DNA from: Ktedonobacteraceae bacterium
GTDB taxonomy: Bacteria; Chloroflexota; Ktedonobacteria; Ktedonobacterales; Ktedonobacteraceae
Length of the DNA stretch: 7,433 nucleotides
Assembly (NCBI GenBank): GCA_014896635.1
Contig: JADBKA010000234.1
Coordinates: 1-7,433, forward strand
Direction: 5' to 3'
Both the position numbers and the translations under genes were made by a program. Position 1 is the stretch's first letter, and the number at the start of each line of letters is the position of its first letter. Under the pieces are notes generated by a model. The model had not been told where the DNA came from. It searched no databases and saw nothing but the letters and a program-made list of their open reading frames with translations. This document shows, piece after piece, positions 1 to 5,459 of this stretch.

Positions 1-520
1 GCGTATCGACCAGTTGACGACGGAGCAGCGTGTCAGACATGGTATGGCTCTGGTGCCGGAGGGCCGCGAGCTTTTTGCCTCGCTAACTGTGCGCGAAAAT
101 CTGCTGATGGGCGCATTTACACGCCACTCGCACCATGAGAATGAGGCGCTACTGGAGCGTATGCTTACCTACTTCCCGCGTCTGAAGACAAAGCTGCGTG
201 CGCGCGCGGGCAGCTTGAGCGGCGGCGAGGGGCAGATGCTGGCGATCGGGCGCGCCCTGATGTCGCAGCCGCGCTTGCTGCTGCTAGATGAGCCGTCGCA
301 CGGGCTGGCGCCGATCATCGTCGATACTGTTTTCGACGTCATTGCCCGTTTGAACCGCGAGCAGCGGCTGACAGTCGTGCTCGTTGAGCAGAATGTGCGT
401 AAAGCGTTGAGCGTTGCCAGCCTGGCCTATATCTTGCAGGCCGGGACAATAGCACTGCATGGATGCACAGAGGAGCTGGTGGACAATCCCATCATCCAGG
501 AGTTGTACCTGGGTGGTTGA
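1..520 (+). CDS. livF: Branched-chain amino acid-type ABC transporter ATP-binding protein LivF (5' end outside window)
   Basis: This is the C-terminal part (about 172 residues, read in frame from base 2) of a LivF-family ATPase, which energises uptake of branched-chain amino acids or related small acids through the LivHM permease. The Walker A motif lies upstream of the window. Visible in order are the LivF-typical segment VPEGRELFASLTVRENLLMG, the ABC signature LSGGEGQ (bases 215-235), Walker B LLLLDEP (275-295) followed by SHGLAP, and the switch region LVEQN. In that last motif the usual His is Gln, as I recall for LivF. The signature carries Gly where LivF normally has Gln or Arg after GGE. 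The protein ends in the expected region (EELVDNPIIQELYLGG). The in-frame TTG at 14 is not a real start because the reading frame is open to the window edge and the domain is incomplete. The dehydrogenase gene follows 53 nt downstream on the same strand, so co-transcription is likely. Transporters of this type can also carry other carboxylates, so the substrate is uncertain. Confidence 0.93.
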   Translation, partial: RIDQLTTEQRVRHGMALVPEGRELFASLTVRENLLMGAFTRHSHHENEALLERMLTYFPRLKTKLRARAGSLSGGEGQMLAIGRALMSQPRLLLLDEPSHGLAPIIVDTVFDVIARLNREQRLTVVLVEQNVRKALSVASLAYILQAGTIALHGCTEELVDNPIIQELYLGG

Positions 521-573
521 GATCAAGTCATAGAGAACAGAGAATTTCACTGTAGTAGTAAAGGAGCGAGAAT

Positions 574-1344
574 ATGAGCGAATTAGAGGGCAAAGTCGCG
601 CTCGTGACCGGTGCCGCTTCAGGCATTGGCCTGGCAATCGCACGCGATCTCGCCCGGCACGGCGTCCGTGTGACGCTCACTGATATTGACGTAGAAAGAG
701 GGAGCGCCGCTGCCGCAGATCTGGCCGGGGCGCGCTTCCAGCGAGCCGACATGGCGCGGAGTGAGGATCTCCAGCGTCTTATAGCCGATACAGTCGCGGC
801 ACAGGGGAACATTGACATCCTTGTCAATAACGCCGGCATTCAATATGTCGCACCGATAGTTGAGTTCCCTGAATCAAAGTGGCGCCAGATCATTGACATC
901 ATGCTGACGGCGCCATTCCTGCTCACACAGGCCGTCCTGCCAGCGATGTATGCGCGCAAGTGGGGACGCATCATTAATATCGGCTCGGTGCATTCGCTGC
1001 GAGCCTCAGAGTTCAAATCCGCTTATGTGGCAGCCAAGCATGGGCTGCTAGGGCTGACGCGCGTCACGGCGCTCGAAGGCGCACAGCACGGCGTTACGTG
1101 TAATGCGATCTGCCCATCCTATGTGCGCACACCGCTGGTGGAGAAGCAGATCGCCGACCAGGCGCGTGTACACGGGATTCCAGAATCAGAGGTAGTGGAG
1201 AAGATCATGGTAGCGGAAGCGCCCATTCACCGCCTGCTGGAGCCGGAAGAGGTGGCTCAGTTTGCCACGTATCTCTGTACGAATGCCGCCAGCGGCATTA
1301 CCGGCAGTGCGCAGACCATCGACTGCGGCTGGACGGCCCACTAA
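574..1344 (+). CDS. bdhA: 3-hydroxybutyrate dehydrogenase (short-chain dehydrogenase/reductase)
   Basis: A complete 256-residue classical SDR, predicted to interconvert (R)-3-hydroxybutyrate and acetoacetate with NAD(H) in the cytosol, in ketone-body or polyhydroxybutyrate metabolism. The Rossmann motif TGAASGIG is at residues 12-19, Asp37 fits NAD preference, NNAG is at 85-88, and Ser138, Tyr151 and Lys155 (YVAAK) form the catalytic core. Family-specific signatures of 3-hydroxybutyrate dehydrogenases are present: NNAGIQ-VAPI-EFPE, FKSAYVAAKHG, GVTCNAICPSYV-TPLVEKQI, and the GWTA ending. The position usually held by the tetrad Asn (about residue 110) is Met in IIDIMLTAPF, and the normal DGGW is DCGW. 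The ATG at 574 has AAGGAG at 561-566, 7 nt upstream. The gene lies 53 nt after livF and ends 30 nt before a strong terminator, so it is probably the last gene of that operon. Confidence 0.92.
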   Translation: MSELEGKVALVTGAASGIGLAIARDLARHGVRVTLTDIDVERGSAAAADLAGARFQRADMARSEDLQRLIADTVAAQGNIDILVNNAGIQYVAPIVEFPESKWRQIIDIMLTAPFLLTQAVLPAMYARKWGRIINIGSVHSLRASEFKSAYVAAKHGLLGLTRVTALEGAQHGVTCNAICPSYVRTPLVEKQIADQARVHGIPESEVVEKIMVAEAPIHRLLEPEEVAQFATYLCTNAASGITGSAQTIDCGWTAH

Positions 1345-1374
1345 CATCCCGCTAAACTATGAATCATCCCGAAG

Positions 1375-1406
1375 TGCAGGGAACCACCAGGCTCCCTGCA
1401 TTTTTT
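1375..1406 (+). terminator. Rho-independent terminator after bdhA
   Basis: A perfect 8-bp stem pairs TGCAGGGA (1375-1382) with TCCCTGCA (1393-1400). It can be extended through one mismatch by CC/GG around an ACCA loop, and is followed directly by six T (1401-1406). The position 30 nt after the dehydrogenase stop codon fits the end of the livF-bdhA transcript. There is no T-run on the other strand, so it is not expected to stop the converging XRE gene. Confidence 0.9.
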
Positions 1407-1478
1407 GTGTGATCGTGTGGTATCATAGAGTGGCGCAACTCGATCCCACTCAATTGATTCAGCCACGATGGTACTCTC

Positions 1479-1721
1479 TCATTCTTCAGATTCCTCTTCA
1501 TCCGATACTTCTTGATCCGGCACTTCTTCAACTAAATCCAGAATGGGGACTTCCAGAGCCGCTGCCAGCCGTTCGAGCGTCTCCGTTTTCACGATATGGT
1601 AGGGATGACGAAAAATTGCTCTGATCGTATTGAGCGAAACATACGATTTGTGAGAGAGCATGGTCATGCTCATCCCTCTGGCTTCCGCTACTTCTTTTAC
1701 CCTCAGTCTGATCTTCGCCAT
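1479..1721 (-). CDS. Small XRE/Cro-CI type helix-turn-helix regulator
   Basis: An 80-residue single-domain DNA-binding protein. Residues 4-62 fit the five-helix Cro/CI fold: RLRVKEVAEARGMSM, then the helix-turn-helix around TMLSHKSYVSLNTIRAIFR (roughly 19-37), then TLERLAAALEVPILDLVEE. The last 12 residues are an acidic tail (DQEVSDEEESEE). There is no sensor or oligomerisation domain, so it is a bare Cro-like repressor or an antitoxin-like protein. The ATG at 1721 is preceded on the - strand by AAAAAGGC and TAGG, a modest ribosome binding site. The gene is divergent from the two-gene unit beginning at 1909 and converges on the bdhA terminator. The shared 187-nt region makes control of itself and of the divergent unit the natural guess, but this is inference. 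I recall similar short XRE proteins as abundant in Ktedonobacteria. Confidence 0.85.
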   Translation of the reverse strand: MAKIRLRVKEVAEARGMSMTMLSHKSYVSLNTIRAIFRHPYHIVKTETLERLAAALEVPILDLVEEVPDQEVSDEEESEE

Positions 1722-1744
1722 TGAGCCTATGCCTTTTTATCATG

Positions 1745-1753
1745 ATTGTAGCA
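1745..1753 (-). promoter_or_regulatory. Candidate extended -10 promoter for the XRE gene
   Basis: On the - strand the bases read TGC-TACAAT, an extended -10 element with five of six matches to TATAAT. It would place the transcript start near 1738, giving a leader of about 17 nt before the ATG at 1721. No good -35 hexamer is present, which is tolerated by extended -10 promoters. Confidence 0.4.
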
Positions 1754-1782
1754 GTGATGTGTCCTTTTTAGTAGCTCCTTTG

Positions 1783-1796
1783 TACTGCAACCAGTA
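1783..1796. repeat. Short inverted repeat, possible operator in the XRE divergent region
   Basis: TACTG-CAAC-CAGTA is a perfect 5-4-5 palindrome lying between the divergent XRE gene and the two-gene unit. Its size and position suit a Cro-type dimer site. A repeat this short can arise by chance, and no second copy was found nearby. Confidence 0.25.
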
Positions 1797-1840
1797 TAGT
1801 GATCCCTATTCGATGAATGCATTTAACTGGGTGCAGTGTA

Positions 1841-1867
1841 TTGACATTCCAAATGACATCTGATAAT
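1841..1867 (+). promoter_or_regulatory. Candidate sigma70/sigmaA-type promoter for the two-gene unit
   Basis: A perfect -35 hexamer TTGACA (1841-1846) is followed by GATAAT (1862-1867, five of six matches) with a 15-nt spacer, shorter than the usual 16-18. The transcript start would fall near 1874, giving a leader of about 35 nt before the ATG at 1909. Confidence 0.5.
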
Positions 1868-1908
1868 CTCTAAGCAGGTAGTCATAATCGACCTGAAAGG
1901 AGTCAGAC

Positions 1909-2121
1909 ATGAGCGAAGTGGCGAAGTTGCGCGAGTTGATTGAACGGCAGTGTGAGGCGATGAAGCTGGCGATGAGCGGATTCGCCAGGACCGCCTCGCA
2001 TGAGATTATCCAGCATCGCTATCTCAGCCTCGGCGAGACGCAGCAGCGGCTGGCGCAAGAGATCGACGAGCAAGAGGCGGCGAAGGTGATGGTCGAGACC
2101 TATATCAAGATACTTGGATAG
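1909..2121 (+). CDS. Small hypothetical protein, first gene of a two-gene unit
   Basis: A 70-residue protein of unknown function. The start is well supported: AAAGGAG at 1896-1902 sits 6 nt before the ATG, behind a candidate promoter. The sequence is predicted to be almost wholly helical, charged and cytosolic, with no signal peptide or membrane segment. Features visible are LRELIERQCEAMKLAMSG at the N-terminus, a central TASHEIIQHRYLSLGETQQ, and the C-terminal EQEAAKVMVETYIKIL. One Cys (15) and two His are present. It is separated by 17 nt from the next gene and is very probably co-transcribed with it. I do not recognise a named family. I have a vague recollection of similar proteins in Ktedonobacteria, which I cannot verify. 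Confidence 0.72.
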   Translation: MSEVAKLRELIERQCEAMKLAMSGFARTASHEIIQHRYLSLGETQQRLAQEIDEQEAAKVMVETYIKILG

Positions 2122-2138
2122 AAGAGGAAGTGTGTTGC

Positions 2139-2486
2139 ATGATCAAGGCGAAGGATATCATGCTGCTCCTGGTCGCTCTGGAGCAGTTCTATACGCGCCA
2201 CCACACCTATTTTCCCGTTGATACGCAGCACGTCATCGTCAAGTCGTCCCTGGTGAAACTCTCCCATGCCTGGCTGGTCGGCAAGCTGCACGGCATACGC
2301 CAGCAGACGCCGCCGAAGAGCGATCAGGAGATCTTTGAAGAGCACGCCTCGGATCTGATCTCGCTGGTCTCGCCGTTGCGCCATCATGATGAGACGATCT
2401 GCATGGCGCTGGAAGCGTTGGAGCGGAGCCGCAGTGATACTGGCGGTGAGCGCGAACCAATGAAACAACCCGGAACAATACAGTAA
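2139..2486 (+). CDS. Hypothetical protein, second gene of the two-gene unit
   Basis: A 115-residue protein of unknown function, mostly helical and cytosolic, without membrane segments. The reading frame could begin at a GTG at 2130, but that codon lies inside the purine-rich AGAGGAAG (2123-2130) that best serves as ribosome binding site for the ATG at 2139, 10 nt further on. The ATG is therefore preferred. The N-terminus KAKDIMLLLVALEQFYTRHH looks like an amphipathic helix. Histidines are numerous (HHTYF, HAWLVGKLHG, EEHASDL, RHHDE), and the C-terminal 20 or so residues (SDTGGEREPMKQPG) look disordered. It follows the 70-residue protein by 17 nt and ends right before a strong terminator, so these two genes form a closed transcription unit. 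No family is recognised. Confidence 0.72.
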   Translation: MIKAKDIMLLLVALEQFYTRHHTYFPVDTQHVIVKSSLVKLSHAWLVGKLHGIRQQTPPKSDQEIFEEHASDLISLVSPLRHHDETICMALEALERSRSDTGGEREPMKQPGTIQ

Positions 2487-2487
2487 C

Positions 2488-2535
2488 AAAAAAACAATGT
2501 AACTACGGCAATTATATCGTAGCTACATTGTTTTT
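2488..2535. terminator. Bidirectional rho-independent terminator between convergent genes
   Basis: A long hairpin with AAAACAATGTA (2491-2501) pairing TACATTGTTTT (2524-2534) continues past one A/C mismatch with CTACG (2503-2507) pairing CGTAG (2518-2522). The loop is about 10 nt. A seven-A run on the left (2488-2494) and a T-run on the right (2531-2535, more T from 2539) make it work on both strands. It serves the hypothetical two-gene unit, which ends at 2486, and the converging hydrolase gene, which ends at 2596. Confidence 0.9.
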
Positions 2536-2595
2536 GGGTTTTTGTTTTCCCGTCTCTTGACGAATAAGATCGTGGGTTGTTGCCGATTCTAGTTG

Positions 2596-3669
2596 TTAAG
2601 GTTCCTGATGCGCGTCTATGAATTCCGTGAACAGCTCCACGACGCTCTCCTGCTTTTCGATGTGGGGAGAATGCCCGCAGTCAGGCAGAACGACTTCGCG
2701 GTACTCTCCGCCGTTGGCCCGGTATTTGTTGAGCAGGGTGCGGATCTGAGTTTTCATCGGCTGTGGCGGGTAGATTTCCGCACCCGGCCAGCCAGGAACG
2801 GCGCCTATCTGTCCCAGGTAGCCGAAGTCAAACATCGAGGTATCGGAGACAATCTGATCGTCGGCTCCGTGTATCCAGAGGACCGGCGGCTTGTGCGTGC
2901 AGGACGCGAAGTCGCTCTGATTCAGATAGCGTGGCGAGAGCGCGTTGTTGACGCCCTGCTTGCCGGGCGCAACGTTCGGCCAGTTCGACGAAGCGGTAAG
3001 ATCACCGGGATAGTTGGCCGGTCCTACCCTGGTTGAGAGAATCGAGCTGACGTAGATCTCTTCACGATCTGCCGGCGCACGGAAAGGCGGCTTAAAGTAG
3101 AAGGTATTCATGATAGTGCGCGCCGAAGCTGGCCCATCTCCGCGATCTCCTTTTGCCAGGCTCTGCGCGAAATCGCTGCTGGCAGTTCCACCGCCGCTGC
3201 CGGCGTAATCGGGCCAGGTGGGCGTTCCTTCGGCATCTTTCGTTCCACCAAAGCCGAAAGGTGAGCCGGGCGCCTGGAGCGTGAGCGAGCGCAGCGCGCC
3301 GGGGTAGTCTATCGCGTATTGCAGTGCGACATTGCCGCCGAGCGACCAGGCGTACAGGTGGAAAGCAGGCAGCTTGAGCGCCTGTACGAATGCCGCGAGA
3401 TCGTCGGAAAAGTCTCGCATGCCGCGTTCCGCATCGACGGGCAGTGCCTCGCTATCGCCATAGCCACGCATATCGGGAGCGTAGATGATGTAGCGCCCGT
3501 GTGCAGCCAGAGCCAGCATAAAATCCTGGAAGAAAAGCGACGAGGAGCAGTTGCCATGCAGCAGTACCACAGGCGTAGTTCCGCTGCCAGCAGTCAGATA
3601 AGCGACGGTCAGGCGTTCGGTGGCGATGCGCTGCTGCGTAATGCCTGGAAGAATGAGCGTTGTCTCCAT
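2596..3669 (-). CDS. Alpha/beta hydrolase with serine catalytic triad
   Basis: A complete alpha/beta-hydrolase of 357 residues from the preferred start (361 from an upstream ATG at 3681). Numbering from 3669: oxyanion-hole HGN at 38-40, nucleophile elbow A-W-S-L-G with Ser109, acid Asp271 in HGADDQIV, and His333 in CGHSP. The triad is therefore complete and predicts ester, lactone or thioester hydrolysis in the cytosol; no signal peptide is seen. The elbow has Ala in place of the first Gly of GxSxG. The protein is longer than the usual 270-300 residues because of a long cap region (roughly 133-258) rich in Gly, Pro and Ser (GFGGTKD, GSGGG) and aromatics. Start choice: AAAAAGGAG (3682-3690) directly abuts the ATG at 3681 with no spacing but lies 12 nt from the ATG at 3669, so the second is more credible. 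It is the last of three - strand genes, and the substrate is unknown. Confidence 0.9.
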   Translation of the reverse strand: METTLILPGITQQRIATERLTVAYLTAGSGTTPVVLLHGNCSSSLFFQDFMLALAAHGRYIIYAPDMRGYGDSEALPVDAERGMRDFSDDLAAFVQALKLPAFHLYAWSLGGNVALQYAIDYPGALRSLTLQAPGSPFGFGGTKDAEGTPTWPDYAGSGGGTASSDFAQSLAKGDRGDGPASARTIMNTFYFKPPFRAPADREEIYVSSILSTRVGPANYPGDLTASSNWPNVAPGKQGVNNALSPRYLNQSDFASCTHKPPVLWIHGADDQIVSDTSMFDFGYLGQIGAVPGWPGAEIYPPQPMKTQIRTLLNKYRANGGEYREVVLPDCGHSPHIEKQESVVELFTEFIDAHQEP

Positions 3670-3681
3670 TATTGTGTTCAT

Positions 3682-3690
3682 CTCCTTTTT
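3682..3690 (-). promoter_or_regulatory. Ribosome binding site that decides the hydrolase start
   Basis: On the - strand AAAAAGGAG is immediately followed by an ATG (3681) and, 12 nt further, by a second in-frame ATG (3669). Zero spacing cannot position the first ATG in the ribosome, so the second is favoured even though its spacing is on the long side. Confidence 0.6.
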
Positions 3691-3745
3691 AAAATAAGCA
3701 ATTGTCGTGAAAGTGATGTGGAACTGTATTTAATTCTCCTGCCCT

Positions 3746-3780
3746 TCTCGCTTGCGAATTGGGAGAGCAATAGAGCGAGA
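3746..3780 (-). other. Hairpin in the ligase-hydrolase gap
   Basis: TCTCGC (3746-3751) pairs GCGAGA (3775-3780), with an inner TTGC (3752-3755) pairing GCAA (3767-3770) across a small bulge. It sits 9 nt past the ligase stop codon. There is no T-run on the - strand side, so it is not a standard terminator. It could be an mRNA processing or stability element between the two genes, or chance. Confidence 0.3.
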
Positions 3781-3788
3781 TCAATATG

Positions 3789-5312
3789 TTATCGTACATA
3801 TTTTGTGCGCAATTCCGTTTTTATGACCTTGCCCATTGCGTTGCGCGGCAGGCTATCGGCAAAGACAACGCGGCGCGGAATTTTGTAACGGGCCAGCTTA
3901 TCCGCGCAGAAGGCGATGACCTCTTCCGCACTGAGCTGCTTTCCATGCCGCAGAACAACCACCGCCAGGCCGACCTCGCCCCACTTCGGGTCGGGCTGAG
4001 CGATCACCGCCGCCTCGGCGATAGCGGGATGTGTCTGCAAAATGCCCTCGATCTCGGCGGGGTAGATATTCTCGCCGCCGGAGATCAGCATGTCTTTCTT
4101 GCGACCGACGATATAATAGTAGCCATCCTCATCGCGGCGCACCAGATCCCCTGTATGCCACCACTCACCTGTGCGCGCTTCCGCTGTCGCCTCTGGTCGC
4201 TTCCAGTAGCCTGAACAGACATGCGGCCCGGCCAGCAGCAGTTCGCCGACTTCGTTGGTGGCAACGTCGCGGCCTACGTCATCGACGATACGCGCCCGCG
4301 AGTGAAAGACAGGTTTGCCGACAGAGCCAGCTTTGCGCAGTGCGTCCTCGGGTGCCAGACTGAAGCAGTTCACGCCGACCTCGGTCAGTCCATAGCCCTG
4401 GCGAAAAACCAGGCCGCGCGCGGCATACCGCTCGATGACGGGCAGTGGGCAGGAAGAGCCGCCGGTGACGCAGAAACGCAGCGAGGAGAGATCGCGCTGC
4501 TCGAAGTCGGGATGCTCCATCAGCATTTGAAAAACGGTCGGCACGGCGAAAATAATGGTGCAGCGTTCCTGCTCGATGGTGCGTAAGATCAGTGCCGGCT
4601 CTGATGAGCGCAAGAGGACGACGGTGCCGCCGCAGTGATAGAGGGGCGTAGTCAGCACGTTCAGGCCGCCGGAATGGAAAAATGGAGCAAACGTCGGTGT
4701 GCTGTCGGTATCACGCAAGCCCCAGCTAATCTGCGTATTGACGGCGTTCCAGGTCAGCATGCGGTGAGAGAGCATCGCACCTTTGGGGACGCCAGTTGTG
4801 CCAGAAGTATACAGGATGAGCAGTGGCTCCTCACCATCGGCTGTGTGAAAAGGAACGACCCGCGCGGCCAGCGCAGTATCCGCGCCGGGGAAAGCCGTCG
4901 TTGAGAGGAGTGGCAGCGAGCGAGCATGCTCTGTGGAGAGCGCCTGTGCGACTCTTTGCGCCAGTTCCCCGTATTTCGTATCATGCAACAACAGGCGAGG
5001 CTCGCAATCAATAAGAATACCGCTCAGTTCCCGCACGGTTAAACGGAAGTTGAGCGGCACCAGGATGGCCCCAAGCAACGCACAGGCGAAGAACGCATCC
5101 AGGTATTCTGGCGCGTTGAGAGCCAGTATTGCCACACGCTCCCCCTGCCGTACGCTGTAATGCTGCTGGAGTAGAACCGCCAGGGCCTGTGCACGGGTGT
5201 TCAATTCCTGGTAAGTAAAGCGTTGTTGAGATTCAATATCAATCAGAGCGATCTTGCCGGGGGTCAACTGCTCCCGGCGGGAGAGCCATTCTCCAACACC
5301 GATGAACGTCAT
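3789..5312 (-). CDS. AMP-forming acyl-CoA synthetase/ligase (ANL superfamily)
   Basis: A complete 507-residue adenylate-forming enzyme that activates a carboxylic acid with ATP to an acyl-AMP and then transfers it to CoA. Motifs, numbered from the ATG at 5312: P-loop YTSGTTGVPKG (168-178), FFHSGGLNV (substrate pocket region, about 211-219), YGLTE (307-311), HTGD (386-389), hinge GRKKDM (403-408) with ISGGENIYP, and the C-terminal catalytic Lys495 in NAMGKVIK. Everything needed for both half-reactions is present. The length fits medium/long-chain acyl-CoA synthetases and MenE-like or aryl-CoA ligases; the substrate cannot be read reliably. The frame extends to a GTG at 5348 with no ribosome binding site, whereas the ATG at 5312 has AGAAAGG (5321-5327) 8 nt upstream, so the shorter form is chosen. 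It lies between the KASIII-like gene (147 nt upstream) and the hydrolase (119 nt downstream), all on the same strand. Confidence 0.94.
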   Translation of the reverse strand: MTFIGVGEWLSRREQLTPGKIALIDIESQQRFTYQELNTRAQALAVLLQQHYSVRQGERVAILALNAPEYLDAFFACALLGAILVPLNFRLTVRELSGILIDCEPRLLLHDTKYGELAQRVAQALSTEHARSLPLLSTTAFPGADTALAARVVPFHTADGEEPLLILYTSGTTGVPKGAMLSHRMLTWNAVNTQISWGLRDTDSTPTFAPFFHSGGLNVLTTPLYHCGGTVVLLRSSEPALILRTIEQERCTIIFAVPTVFQMLMEHPDFEQRDLSSLRFCVTGGSSCPLPVIERYAARGLVFRQGYGLTEVGVNCFSLAPEDALRKAGSVGKPVFHSRARIVDDVGRDVATNEVGELLLAGPHVCSGYWKRPEATAEARTGEWWHTGDLVRRDEDGYYYIVGRKKDMLISGGENIYPAEIEGILQTHPAIAEAAVIAQPDPKWGEVGLAVVVLRHGKQLSAEEVIAFCADKLARYKIPRRVVFADSLPRNAMGKVIKTELRTKYVR

Positions 5313-5342
5313 GTGTACCGCCTTTCTACATTGCGCCGCTGA

Positions 5343-5360
5343 TGACACTGCTGTGTGTCA
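5343..5360. repeat. Perfect inverted repeat upstream of the acyl-CoA ligase, possible operator
   Basis: TGACAC (5343-5348), a 6-nt spacer, and GTGTCA (5355-5360) form a perfect 18-bp dyad in the 147-nt gap between the KASIII-like gene and the ligase. It lies 31 nt upstream of the ligase start. It shares the outer TGAC...GTCA bases with the dyad in front of the TetR gene, though with wider spacing. It could be a regulator site or an mRNA hairpin. No convincing promoter hexamers were found beside it. Confidence 0.35.
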
Positions 5361-5459
5361 GACCATATCTCCAATAGAGAGACGAGCGATGCTCATGGAA
5401 ACGGGTGTTGACCGGTGATAGGGTTGCTAACGGTTAACAGAGAGCGTATTGTACCGACG

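Noticed and set aside
284..843. Several - strand open frames opposite livF and bdhA
   Set aside because: They overlap two clearly coding + strand genes with recognised motifs, and their translations are Arg/Ser/Cys-rich without domain features.
1660..1863. 67-residue + strand open frame across the XRE gene start and the divergent region
   Set aside because: It begins inside the antisense of the XRE helix-turn-helix gene, has no ribosome binding site, and runs through the candidate promoters.
3746..3780. Hairpin after the ligase as a rho-independent terminator
   Set aside because: The stem is followed on the - strand by purines and not by a T-run, so it is listed only as a structure of unknown role.
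3319..3888. 189-residue open frame on the + strand opposite the hydrolase
   Set aside because: It lies antisense to a gene with a full catalytic triad, has no ribosome binding site and its translation resembles no protein domain. It is a shadow of high-GC coding bias.
5313..5348. GTG at 5348 as the start of the acyl-CoA ligase
   Set aside because: No ribosome binding site precedes it, and the 12 added residues are not part of the fold. The ATG at 5312 has AGAAAGG at 8-nt spacing.
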